From contig NZ_JAMTCQ010000010.1 in assembly GCF_024171895.1 (NCBI RefSeq), positions 1-64,000 of the forward strand: a stretch of 64,000 bases of DNA, written 5' to 3'. Numbering within the stretch: position 1 is the stretch's first letter; every line of letters begins with the position of its first letter. The DNA comes from Prauserella halophila (GTDB lineage: Bacteria > Actinomycetota > Actinomycetes > Mycobacteriales > Pseudonocardiaceae). Of the stretch, positions 17,830 through 25,490 are shown one piece after another. The notes beneath the pieces were generated by a model. It did no database searches, was not told the DNA's origin, and was given only the letters and a program-made list of their open reading frames with translations. Made by a program: the position numbers and the translations under genes.

Positions 17830-18112
17830 CGATACCTCCCCGAATCCTCAGGCGTGTCCAGTTTTCCCGCAGCACGCTAGCACAGCGAACCATTCACCGA
17901 GTCGTGGCCAATTCGCTCACATCCGGCCAAACCGGACTCCCCCACACGGCCCATCCAGACGCCCCTCGCCAAAAGAGCGAGGTCGTCCGCGATCCCCACC
18001 ACCGCAGTACATGCAGGAGCGTCCGCGCTCCCAGCCCACCCAACAGGAACGGCGGATATCGGACCGCTGCAGAAGAGGATCACGCGACCGGGCACGCAAC
18101 GACGCACCACCG

Positions 18113-18496
18113 TCAGGGATTCGGCGGCGCAGACTCCGGCTCCGGGGACTCGGCGGTGGCGAGGCCTTCCTTGCGGACCCGTTCCCTGCCCCACTCGCCG
18201 AGCGGAAGCAGCGCCGCGTTGAGGGACTTGCCGGCTTCGGTCAGCGAGTACTCCACGCGTGGCGGCACCTCCGCGTAGACGGCGCGGTCGATCAGACCGT
18301 CCTCCTCCATCTCACGCAGGTGCTGGGTGAGCATCTTCTCGCTCACGCCCACGAGCGCGCGACGGAGCTCGGCGAACCGGCGGACGCCGTGTGCCTCCAG
18401 TTCCCAGAGCACGAGTCCCTTCCACTTGCCGCTCACGACGTCCATCGCGGCATCGATACCGCAGACGTAGGGCCCGGTTCGAGACGACTCCGGCAT
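18113..18496 (-). CDS. HxlR-family transcriptional regulator
   Basis: The 127-residue winged-helix protein has the HxlR core: VCGIDAAMDVVSGKWKGLVL with the near-invariant Cys and GKWK, RFAELRRALVGVSEKMLTQH, and VPPRVEYSLTEAGKSL. HxlR proteins sense redox or electrophile stress, often through the N-terminal Cys. The ATG at 18496 is chosen because AAGGAG precedes it by six bases; GTG at 18514 would add six residues. It diverges from an imine-reductase-like gene, its probable target. Confidence 0.9.
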   Translation of the reverse strand: MPESSRTGPYVCGIDAAMDVVSGKWKGLVLWELEAHGVRRFAELRRALVGVSEKMLTQHLREMEEDGLIDRAVYAEVPPRVEYSLTEAGKSLNAALLPLGEWGRERVRKEGLATAESPEPESAPPNP

Positions 18497-18524
18497 CACG
18501 GACTCCTTGCTCACTTACCGAAAG

Positions 18525-18551
18525 GTGCGTACCGCAGAAAACAGTGCGTAC
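18525..18551. promoter_or_regulatory. Direct repeat, candidate HxlR operator
   Basis: The 8-mer GTGCGTAC occurs at 18525-18532 and 18544-18551, 19 bp apart (about two helical turns), in the divergent gap between the HxlR gene and the reductase gene. HxlR dimers commonly bind such sites. The assignment is inferred. Confidence 0.5.
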
Positions 18552-18588
18552 TTCCCCGCGCTGCGGTCGGCCTGCTCAGCTTGGAGCC

Positions 18589-19491
18589 ATGGCATCGAAA
18601 CCCGCAACCGAACCCGCAACAGCCGAGGGCGTCACGATACTGGGTACCGGCGCGATGGGAAGCGCGCTCGCAGGTGAACTGCTCGGCGCCGGACACCCGG
18701 TGACCGTGTGGAACCGCACCGCGGAACGCGCCGTTCCGCTGGCCACCCGGGGCGCCGCGCAAGCCGAAACCCCCGGCCAGGCGGTCATTGCGCACCCGCT
18801 GGTCGTCATGTGCCTGCTCCGGGCCGGATCTGTCCACGACACGCTCACCCCCGTCGCCGCGGAACTGCGCGGCCGCACACTGCTCAACGTCACCACGACC
18901 ACACCGAACGAGTCGCGAGAGCTGGCCCGGTGGGCGGCCGACCACGACGTGACGTATCTGGACGGCGCGATTCTCGCCGTGCCCGAGATGATCGGATCCC
19001 CCGCCGCGCAGATCTTCTACAGCGGTTCGAGGGAGGCCTACGACCGTTTCCGGGACGTGCTCGACGTGTGGTCGAACGGAACCTACGACGGCGACGACGC
19101 GGGTGCGGCGTCGCTGATCGACCTCGCGCTTCTCTCGGGGATGTATCAGATGTTCGCGGGTTTCTTCCACGGTGCGGCCATGGCCGGTTTCGCGGACCTG
19201 AGCGCGACCGAATTCGCTGCACGAGCGGCCCCGTTCCTCGCCGCCATGACAGAAGGGTTCGCCGACTTCGCCGGCGTCATCGACGGCGGCGACTACGCCG
19301 TGCCCGGGCAGCAGAGTCTGGAGTTCTCCGACCTGTCACACATCGTGCGTGCGAGCGAGGAACAGGGCGTCGACCCGGCACCGGTCGCCACGGTGCAGGA
19401 GCTGATCAGCAGGCAGATTGCCGCAGGGCACGGCTCCGAAGGCTTCCCGCGCGTGTACGAGAGCCTGCGCCGCCCGGCTGCGCAGGCATGA
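18589..19491 (+). CDS. NAD(P)-dependent oxidoreductase, 6PGDH-type / imine-reductase-like
   Basis: The 300-aa enzyme has a Rossmann domain at the N-terminus (TILGTGAMGSALAGELLGAG, then VTVWNRTAERA, the NADP-preferring NRT) and LLNVTTTTPNESRELARWAA. The C-terminal helical domain has SLIDLALLSGMYQMFAGFFH and QQSLEFSDLSHIVRASEEQG. The fold is that of 3-hydroxyisobutyrate dehydrogenase-like proteins, and the NRT motif plus the helical half resemble imine reductases. The substrate is unknown. It is divergent from an HxlR regulator and converges one base from the next gene. Confidence 0.85.
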   Translation: MASKPATEPATAEGVTILGTGAMGSALAGELLGAGHPVTVWNRTAERAVPLATRGAAQAETPGQAVIAHPLVVMCLLRAGSVHDTLTPVAAELRGRTLLNVTTTTPNESRELARWAADHDVTYLDGAILAVPEMIGSPAAQIFYSGSREAYDRFRDVLDVWSNGTYDGDDAGAASLIDLALLSGMYQMFAGFFHGAAMAGFADLSATEFAARAAPFLAAMTEGFADFAGVIDGGDYAVPGQQSLEFSDLSHIVRASEEQGVDPAPVATVQELISRQIAAGHGSEGFPRVYESLRRPAAQA

Positions 19492-19492
19492 G

Positions 19493-20107
19493 TCAGCTGC
19501 CGTCCTGATCCGCGCCGTCCTGATCCGCGCCGTCCTGGTCCGCGCCGCCGGGTGGTTCGCCGTCGGGCCACACGCACGGCGACGATGCGCCGAGCGACAG
19601 GCTGCCGTCCTTGCTCTGCTGCACGGACATGCGGAACGCGTCGTCACCGTGTTCGACGGACACGAACCGGTCGCCGGCCGACCGCTGGTCGGCAAGCACC
19701 CGAAAACCGCCGGAGGTCCAGTGGTCGTGGAGCGTGTCGACGATCTCGGCATTGCGTTCGGCCGGAACCTCGTCGAGCCAGTACGTCCTGCCGACCTGGT
19801 GGCGCCCCGCCGGGCCCTTGTCGTCGGGGTCGGTGCATTCGAGTTCGTCGTCGCGGTGCAGGGTCAGCTCCGGTGTCACGGGCAGTGCCGCGACGGCGCT
19901 GTCGATGTGCTGCTGCGCCCGCTCCCGCGCCTGTTCGATCGTCAGGGTGCTCATCTGCCGCCCGCCTTCCGTTCCGTCACTGGCCGTTCCCGCGCCCGAG
20001 CCGCCGACACCGGCGCCACCGCCGCAGCCGGCCAGCAGCAGCGCACCCGCGGCAACGGCGAGCAGCACCCGCCGCCCGCGCCATGCGCGCAGCCGCGTCG
20101 CCGGCAT
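19493..20107 (-). CDS. Lipoprotein partner of DUF1023 hydrolase (copy 1)
   Basis: The 204-residue lipoprotein starts MPATRLRAWRGRRVLLAVAA and has lipobox LLAGCGGG with Cys at residue 28. The mature domain reads LTIEQARERAQQHIDSAVAA, then VGRTYWLDEVPAERNAEIVD and SLSLGASSPCVWPDGEPPG, and the tail repeats ADQDG three times. A paralogue without a signal peptide is at 31665-32075. The ATG at 20107 has GGGGGAGGG immediately upstream; ATG at 20158 would add 17 residues. It follows the hydrolase in the same operon. Family not named; function unknown. Confidence 0.78.
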   Translation of the reverse strand: MPATRLRAWRGRRVLLAVAAGALLLAGCGGGAGVGGSGAGTASDGTEGGRQMSTLTIEQARERAQQHIDSAVAALPVTPELTLHRDDELECTDPDDKGPAGRHQVGRTYWLDEVPAERNAEIVDTLHDHWTSGGFRVLADQRSAGDRFVSVEHGDDAFRMSVQQSKDGSLSLGASSPCVWPDGEPPGGADQDGADQDGADQDGS

Positions 20108-20165
20108 GCCCTCCCCCGGCCTGCCCTTCCCCTGCCGCAGCCCCGGCTGCCTCCTCATGGGCCCA

Positions 20166-21758
20166 TCATGACGGCGACTCGCCGACCACGATGCGGCCGA
20201 GGTTGCGCAGCGGCGTGGAGTTCTCGTCCCAGTACTCCGAATGCGCCTCGGTCGAGTATCCGTACCAGGAGTCGGTGCCTTCGCCCGCGTCGAACACCTC
20301 GGCGCCGAAGTCCTCGTTGACGGGCTGGTTGTCGTGGATGAACGGCAGCGTGCTGCGGATGATGTCGTTCTCCGCGGTCCCTGCGTAGACGTCGGCGTCG
20401 TCGGGAAGGTCGAGTTCGGACACGTGGTCGGCGCCGACACCGGGGCTGCCGATGAACACCGCGTTGTCGACGTCGAGGTGCCCGTCCTGCGCCGAATGCC
20501 CGACCACCGTGGACCCGTAGCTGTGGCCGATGAGCGTGTTGTTCGACGCTTCGCCCTCGTGTGTGGCGCGCAGGCCTTCCTGGAAGGACCGGAGGTCACC
20601 CGCGGCATCCTCGGCGTAGTCGGCCTTCGTTGCCGCTCCCAGATCCTGCGGCGCGTCGTAGCCGACCCACGTGACGGCCGCGTTGCTGCTGCCGCGGTCG
20701 GTCTGCGCGGCCTGGTCGAGCAGCGCGTCGGCCTTGTCGAGTTCGCCGCCGATCCTCGACAGGTTCGACCCCGTTCCCGGGACGGAAGTGACGACGTTGT
20801 CGGCCGTGTCGGGGTTTCCGGTCGCGACGACGCCGCGGCCGTTGCCCTCGGTGGAGAAGTCGAGCAGGTACGCCTCCGGCCTGGTGGCGGTCGGTTCCCG
20901 TTCGAGGCGTTCGTGCACGGCGTCGAGACCGCGCAGCGTCCGGTCGATCTCGTCGAGTTCGCGCGCCTCCGGCGAGTACTCGGACGGACCGAGATTTTCC
21001 AGTTCGTCGCGGCGTTCGCTGCACTGCGTGTACTCCTCGGTGAACCGGATCCGGTTGGCGCGGTCGCGATCCTCCGCGGGAATCCCGTCCAGACCGCCGA
21101 TGACGTCGCCGTGCGTGTAGATGGCCGATTCCTGTTCGGTGGGGCTCAGTTCGTCCCACCATTCCTTGACCTTCGCGGCCGAGGCGTCACGCGGAATGTC
21201 GGCCGGGGCCACGACGTTGCCCTCGCCGGTGGCCTCGAGTTCCAGGCCGGCCGACTGCGGCGTCGCCTTGTCCAAAGCGGACACCGCGGTGCGGTCGGCC
21301 TCGTTGACCGTGCTCAGCGCGCCCGAGATCTTCCCGGTCAGTTCCTCCGCGAGATCGGAAGCCGCCTGCTTCTCCTCGTCGGTGCGCGTGTCGCCGGGTC
21401 CACCGGGGATGGCCCTGACGGTGCCGTCGGTCTGCACCTGCAGGCGCCCCGACGACTCCACGGTCTCCACCACGTTGTTCACGGTCTTCTGTGCCTCGGA
21501 CACCGCGTCCGAAAGCGTGCGCAGCGCGGGCGGGATCTTCTCGATGTACTCGGCGGCCGTGGAGTAACCGCCGCGCACGTCGCCGATGTGGGACCGCGCG
21601 GTGTCGGCGGCTTCGCCGCTCCAGTTCGCCAGCGACCGTGCCGCGGACGCGAGGTCGGAGTCGGTGGACGAGAGTTCACCGGCCAGGCGCGACCACTTGC
21701 TCGCCAGGTTGTCGAAGGAGGCGGGTTCGGCCGACCGCAGTTGTGCGAACGAAACCAC
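20166..21758 (-). CDS. DUF1023-family alpha/beta hydrolase with helical N-terminal domain (copy 1)
   Basis: The 530-aa protein begins with about 180 residues of helical, T7SS-like sequence (LASKWSRLAGELSSTDSDLA, LANWSGEAADTARSHIGDVR) and continues into an alpha/beta hydrolase. The nucleophile is in LIGHSYGSTVVGH (GxSxG); FIGSPGVGADH and STEAHSEYWDEN carry the likely Asp/His region. This architecture matches DUF1023 hydrolases, commonly linked to type VII secretion. The substrate is unknown. The GTG at 21758 has GGAGG six bases upstream and follows the 102-aa protein by one base. A shorter paralogue is at 32116-33210. Confidence 0.86.
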   Translation of the reverse strand: MVSFAQLRSAEPASFDNLASKWSRLAGELSSTDSDLASAARSLANWSGEAADTARSHIGDVRGGYSTAAEYIEKIPPALRTLSDAVSEAQKTVNNVVETVESSGRLQVQTDGTVRAIPGGPGDTRTDEEKQAASDLAEELTGKISGALSTVNEADRTAVSALDKATPQSAGLELEATGEGNVVAPADIPRDASAAKVKEWWDELSPTEQESAIYTHGDVIGGLDGIPAEDRDRANRIRFTEEYTQCSERRDELENLGPSEYSPEARELDEIDRTLRGLDAVHERLEREPTATRPEAYLLDFSTEGNGRGVVATGNPDTADNVVTSVPGTGSNLSRIGGELDKADALLDQAAQTDRGSSNAAVTWVGYDAPQDLGAATKADYAEDAAGDLRSFQEGLRATHEGEASNNTLIGHSYGSTVVGHSAQDGHLDVDNAVFIGSPGVGADHVSELDLPDDADVYAGTAENDIIRSTLPFIHDNQPVNEDFGAEVFDAGEGTDSWYGYSTEAHSEYWDENSTPLRNLGRIVVGESPS

Positions 21759-21759
21759 G

Positions 21760-22068
21760 TCACGCCTCCGAGTGCAGCTCGGGAAGCGTGTCGAGAACGG
21801 CGTCCTCCAGCTGCTCGTAGTCGCCCGCCCCGTCGCGCAGCAGTTCACCCGCCACGGCGGTGCGCTTGTTGAGGTCGTCGACGTGGAACTCCCACAGCTG
21901 GGCGATCCCGTCGGCCTTGCCCGAGGCGGCGAATCCGTCGTTGTCTTCGGAGTAGACCGCGGCCGAACCGCTGAACTCGGCGACCGCCTGCCCGGCCCCG
22001 TCGGCGAGCGAAACGACCGTGTCGCCGGTGCTGACCAGTGTCTCGGGGTCGACGTCGTAACCACTCAC
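21760..22068 (-). CDS. Small helical protein, WXG100-like/ESX-type partner
   Basis: The 102-residue protein starts GTG (SGYDVDPETLVSTGDTVVSL) and contains helical segments AGQAVAEFSGSAAVYSEDND and LNKRTAVAGELLRDGAGDYE. Length, helical character and placement just before a DUF1023 hydrolase fit the ESX-associated family of short effector partners (DUF6507/WXG-like), but no clear WXG triad is seen. GAGAGG precedes the start by six bases. It is probably the operon's first gene. The region upstream (22069-22520) shows no supported gene. Confidence 0.65.
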   Translation of the reverse strand: MSGYDVDPETLVSTGDTVVSLADGAGQAVAEFSGSAAVYSEDNDGFAASGKADGIAQLWEFHVDDLNKRTAVAGELLRDGAGDYEQLEDAVLDTLPELHSEA

Positions 22069-22520
22069 ATCGGGCCTCTCGCCGGTGGGGCAGATGAGGT
22101 GAAAGTATCGAACCGGGGACCGCAGTGGGGCCACTTCCGGTGAACAGCAGGCCGCGAAGAGATGAGCGGTGGTCTCCCCGTGACCGACGTTCGCCGTAAC
22201 GCCGCCACCGGTGGGCCGGGCCGCGCACCGGTCGTTCAACCCCGACCGCGAGCTACGACTGTGCAGCTCGCCACGCCAACCTGTGGTGGATACGGAGCCC
22301 GGCATTGCCTGGCCACGCCCCCGCGGTCAACCGCGACGGCCGCGTCGGGGTCGAGGACAGGTACAGCCGGTGAGTGCCCCGGGACGGCGCTGCCGCGGGT
22401 GGGTCCGTGGACAGGCGCGGCGGGGTCCGTGGACGGGTGCTGCGAATCTCCGCCGGCACGCCGACGGGTGCGGCATACTTCGGCGCGCCGACGAAAGTCG
22501 TTCGGGCAGCTGGAGGACCG

Positions 22521-22900
22521 ATGCCGACGCTCAACACACCCACTGTGGATTCCGGCGGGCCGGCGGGTGACCGGTTGCGCCGGTGGGTGTTCGCCGGCGA
22601 ACAGCAGTGGATCGCCGACCCGAAGCAGGACCCGGGATCGGGCGGTCTCAGCGCGGTCGGATCGATCGGCCTCGCCACTGCCGCGCCGCTGCCGCGCTGG
22701 GCGCGTGGACGAAACGGCCGGTGCCGACGGCCGTCGGCCTCGCGTCGTCGATGACCGTCACCATGCTGAGCTGGCGCCGATACGCCGAACTCTACGACCG
22801 AGGACGCCGTTGGCCGCGTGCCGTGAGCGCACGAGGGAGGAAGTATAGGTGGCGAGTAGGGATTACCGCGAGTCGACCAAGAAAGCCCTGTTCGCTGTGA
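22521..22900 (+). pseudogene. Small gene upstream of the HNH gene, frameshifted
   Basis: An ATG at 22521 has an excellent GGAGG site four bases upstream and reads MPTLNTPTVDSGGPAGDRLR, then VFAGEQQWIADPKQDPGSGG. The frame degenerates after about residue 55 (Arg/Pro/Ser only) and stops at 22754. Meanwhile the -1 frame becomes coding-like from about 22685: ALGAWTKRPVPTAVGLASSM then RRYAELYDRGRRWPRAVS, open to 22900. The switch occurs inside a duplicated GCCGCGC tract (22680-22700), suggesting slippage. The intact product would be roughly 110-125 residues and overlap the HNH gene start. Family not recognised. Confidence 0.45.
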
Positions 22901-23970
22901 GTCTCGGTCGGTGCTATGCACCGGAATGCTCCGAGCGGGTGGTACAGATGGCGGGCGAAACACCGATCGTGAAGGTCGAGGTCGCCCACATTCGCGCCGC
23001 GGCCCAGGGCGGTCCACGCTACGACGAGAACATGGCCGAAGCCGAGCGGAACGGCTTCTCCAACCTGTTGCTGCTGTGCGTGTTCCACCACAAACTGGTC
23101 GACAGAAAGCCGACCGGTGACGAGTACTCGGTCGAACTTCTCCGGGAATGGAAGACGCGGCGCGAGGGCGAGCTCGCCGGCGATCTCACCGATCTCACCG
23201 ATCTGACCGATCTGACCGATCTGACCGAAGAAGGCTTGACCGAGGTTCTGACGAACACGCTGAGCGAGGTCATCGGCGACACGAAGGACGAACTCCTCGC
23301 CGCGATCGCGAAACTCGAGGAAACCAGCCGGGAAAGCGCTGAACTCCTGCGCACGTTGGTGGACGCAACGTTCAGCAGTCCGCATCTCGACGCCGACACC
23401 GTGGCGACGCTCGCCGAATCGGCGCGCGCTTTCGGCGAGCTTCCCGACTACGCCCCCATGCTGCTGGAGTCCTCGCGAAGACTCGACCACCTGCCCGACC
23501 ATGCCCCGATGTTGCGGGAGTCGTCCCGTGACCTCGTCGACCTGCCGGACTACGCCTCGATGCTGCGGGAGTCGACCCAGGGATTACTGCAGCTGCCCGA
23601 ATACGCACCGATGATGCGGGATTCGTCGAACGTACTCGCCGACCTGCCCGACCATGCCTCGACGCTCCAGGGTGCGACCCGCGATCTCAAAAGCGCGATC
23701 GCCGACATGGAGGAGACAGTCCAGGCGGCGCAACAGCTGGAAGACTCCGATTACCTGTCGTCGGTCAATACGGCGACGCACAGCATCGTGTCGACGTCGT
23801 CGCAGATAACCGAGAGCGTCAAGAGCCTGCAGAAAACGGCCGAAATGCCGCTGCGGGTCCGCCCTCCGGACCGGTGGACCTATATTCGCAAGGGCATGAT
23901 CGCCGGGGCCGTGCTGGCGATCGTGCTCGTCGCCGTGATCGGGTACGTGATTGCCCAGGCACGTCAGTAG
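22849..23970 (+). CDS. Membrane-anchored HNH-nuclease-like protein with 17-residue repeats
   Basis: The 373-aa protein has three parts. Residues 10-105 look like an HNH domain: CYAPEC (Cys22, Cys27), VEVAHIRAAAQGG (His47), and SNLLLLCVFHHKLVD (Asn72, Cys77, His80/81), fitting the beta-beta-alpha metal finger. Residues 112-126 are DLT repeats leading into a helical region. Five consecutive 17-residue repeats (198-282, consensus LPDYAPMLRESSRDLxD) follow, then helices and a C-terminal membrane helix (about 349-369). Presumably it cleaves nucleic acid from a membrane anchor. The GTG at 22849 has GGGAGGA upstream. I do not recognise a published family with this layout. Confidence 0.78.
   Translation: MASRDYRESTKKALFAVSLGRCYAPECSERVVQMAGETPIVKVEVAHIRAAAQGGPRYDENMAEAERNGFSNLLLLCVFHHKLVDRKPTGDEYSVELLREWKTRREGELAGDLTDLTDLTDLTDLTEEGLTEVLTNTLSEVIGDTKDELLAAIAKLEETSRESAELLRTLVDATFSSPHLDADTVATLAESARAFGELPDYAPMLLESSRRLDHLPDHAPMLRESSRDLVDLPDYASMLRESTQGLLQLPEYAPMMRDSSNVLADLPDHASTLQGATRDLKSAIADMEETVQAAQQLEDSDYLSSVNTATHSIVSTSSQITESVKSLQKTAEMPLRVRPPDRWTYIRKGMIAGAVLAIVLVAVIGYVIAQARQ
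23182..23229 (+). repeat. 9-bp tandem repeat encoding Leu-Thr-Asp units
   Basis: About five copies of GATCT(C/G)ACC lie inside the HNH gene, encoding (DLT)n. They form a short linker between the nuclease domain and the helical part. Confidence 0.85.
23440..23694 (+). repeat. Five 51-bp coding repeats (17-residue units)
   Basis: The units begin at residues 198, 215, 232, 249 and 266 of the HNH protein, each opening LP(D/E)(Y/H)A. DNA similarity is lower than protein similarity, so the repeats are old or under selection at protein level. Confidence 0.85.
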
Positions 23971-23992
23971 CCGCAGCGCCGTCGATGCTGCG

Positions 23993-24475
23993 TCAGGTTT
24001 CCGGCCGGTTCGCCGTTCCGGGGCGGTGGCGTACCGGATGCTTCGACATGAGGGAAACGCGGTTGAATGCGTTGATTGTGATGGCAGCCCACGTCACCAG
24101 CGAGACCTCGTCGTCGGTCAGGCTCGAGCGGGCTCGCGCATAGGCGTCGTCGTCGGGGCCCTGCTGGGCGACCAGGGTCACCGCTTCGGTCAGTTCCAGC
24201 GCGGACTGCTCACGCGAGGTGAACAGCTCGGTGTCGCGCCAGCCGGGCAGCACCGCCAACCGCTGAGCGGTCTCACCCGCCTCCAGGGCGAGGTGGGTGT
24301 GCCGGTCCAGACAGAAGGTGCACGCGTTGAGCTGCGAAGCGCGGACGTTGACCAGTTCCAGCAGGATGGTGTCCAGGCCGATCTCGCGCGCCCGGCTGCG
24401 GATCTCGGTTGCGGTCGACGTCAACGCCTTGAACACGGACGGAGTCTGCTTGTCGATGAATACCCTGTCGGACAT
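23993..24475 (-). CDS. Carboxymuconolactone decarboxylase / AhpD-family protein
   Basis: The 160-residue protein has the AhpD signature NACTFCLDRHTHLALEAG (CxxC followed by H) and ends with ITINAFNRVSLMSKHPVRHR. Members are peroxide-linked reductases or decarboxylase-like proteins; the CxxC makes an alkylhydroperoxidase role plausible. It lies three bases after the GNAT gene on the same strand, so the two form an operon. The ATG start is clear. It converges with the HNH gene. Confidence 0.9.
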   Translation of the reverse strand: MSDRVFIDKQTPSVFKALTSTATEIRSRAREIGLDTILLELVNVRASQLNACTFCLDRHTHLALEAGETAQRLAVLPGWRDTELFTSREQSALELTEAVTLVAQQGPDDDAYARARSSLTDDEVSLVTWAAITINAFNRVSLMSKHPVRHRPGTANRPET

Positions 24476-24478
24476 CGC

Positions 24479-24817
24479 TCACCCCGTCCGCTCGCGCACC
24501 GCGGCCAGTGCCTCGGTGGTGACCTCGTCGACGACGTCGACGACCTCGTGGTGACGTTCGAGGTACTTCTTCACGAACGGGCACACCGCGACGATGCGCA
24601 GACCCGCATCGCGGGTGTCGGCCAGTGCCCGACCGATCAGGGTGCTGCCCAGGCCCATTCCGCCGAAGTTCTCGCCGATCTCGGTGTGGTAGAAGATGCG
24701 CTGCCCGTCGCGGTCGACGTACTCGGTGAACCCCGCCCGCTGCTCGCCGACGCTGATCTCGTAGCGGTCGCGATCGCCGGCAAGGGCGACTTCCGCCTCT
24801 GGTGCATTGTCGGACAT
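24479..24817 (-). CDS. Small GNAT-type N-acetyltransferase (YjdJ-like)
   Basis: This 112-residue minimal GNAT (PF14542 type) reads TEYVDRDGQRIFYHTEIGEN, then GGMGLGSTLIGRALADTRDA (acetyl-CoA loop) and VAVCPFVKKYLERHHEVVD. These short acetyltransferases have unknown substrates. The ATG at 24817 follows AGAAGGGGAAACC. It is the upstream gene of a pair with the AhpD-like gene. The gap 24818-24955 shows nothing further. Confidence 0.88.
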   Translation of the reverse strand: MSDNAPEAEVALAGDRDRYEISVGEQRAGFTEYVDRDGQRIFYHTEIGENFGGMGLGSTLIGRALADTRDAGLRIVAVCPFVKKYLERHHEVVDVVDEVTTEALAAVRERTG

Positions 24818-24955
24818 GGTTTCCCCTTCTGCCTGCCGGATACGCTGTCGTGGCGGTCGAGAGGAACGTCCCGCCACCCTCGATGAGCACCACCCTCGAT
24901 GGGCACCACCCCGTCGCGTTGCGATCGGGCACAATTTTCTCAGCAACACCCGGGC

Positions 24956-25359
24956 TCAACCCGGTGGGTTCAGCTCCGCCAGCAGTTCCGTGAACATCGA
25001 GCTCGGCCGCGCGTGATCCGTCGGCACGATCGTAGTCCGCTCGCCGACTCGGCGAAGGGAGTAGCGGCCACTCCGGGTGTCGGTCCACGACACCTCGGAC
25101 GACGTGTACCGCCAGTCGGTGCCACCCTCGCATCGCTTCACCGCGAGCGTGCCACGGCTGTTCGAGAAGCCTGAACCGCTCCGAGACGCATGGTCGGTGC
25201 GATATCTCCCGTGTAGGCGAGTTCCACCCGAACCGGAGCCGTGCCCAGGACATCGATGATCTCCATCAGGTCCGGTGCCGGATCCTCGATCGTGCCGAGG
25301 TCACGCCGGTGGAGCGCTTCACTGGCGGCGCCGGTGCGCGCGGCACGATCTGTCCTGGA
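24956..25359 (-). pseudogene. EspG-like remnant, truncated and frameshifted
   Basis: Two minus-strand frames together resemble EspG. The upstream frame (25359 down to a stop at 25138) reads EALHRRDLGTIEDPAPDLME then IIDVLGTAPVRVELAYTGDI. The second frame, open through 25141-24956, reads SSEVSWTDTRSGRYSLRRVG then TTIVPTDHAR and FTELLAEL. This is the EspG pattern of a late DTxxGRY strand, a V-P-x-D loop and a final helix. The N-terminal half is missing and a shift lies around 25145-25190. It is next to a frameshifted ESX-type gene, so this is a decaying locus. 25360-25490 shows nothing further. Confidence 0.5.
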
Positions 25360-25490
25360 TCATCCTACCGGGCCGAGCCCGAAAAAGTAGTGGAAGTGGC
25401 CGACTTTGTAATGCGCAAACCACGATAGAAAGAACTCGTCGGTGCCGAGTGAGACCCAGTCCGACCTGTTGTCAATCAAGACAGTTCACC

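Noticed and set aside
22162-22520. Plus-strand open frame before the small frameshifted gene
   Set aside because: Translation is Arg/Pro/Thr-rich without a recognisable domain, and no good ribosome site was found.
22640-22900. Possibility that the frame switch at 22680-22700 is a programmed frameshift
   Set aside because: No slippery heptamer or following stem-loop is evident; a duplication-driven indel is simpler.
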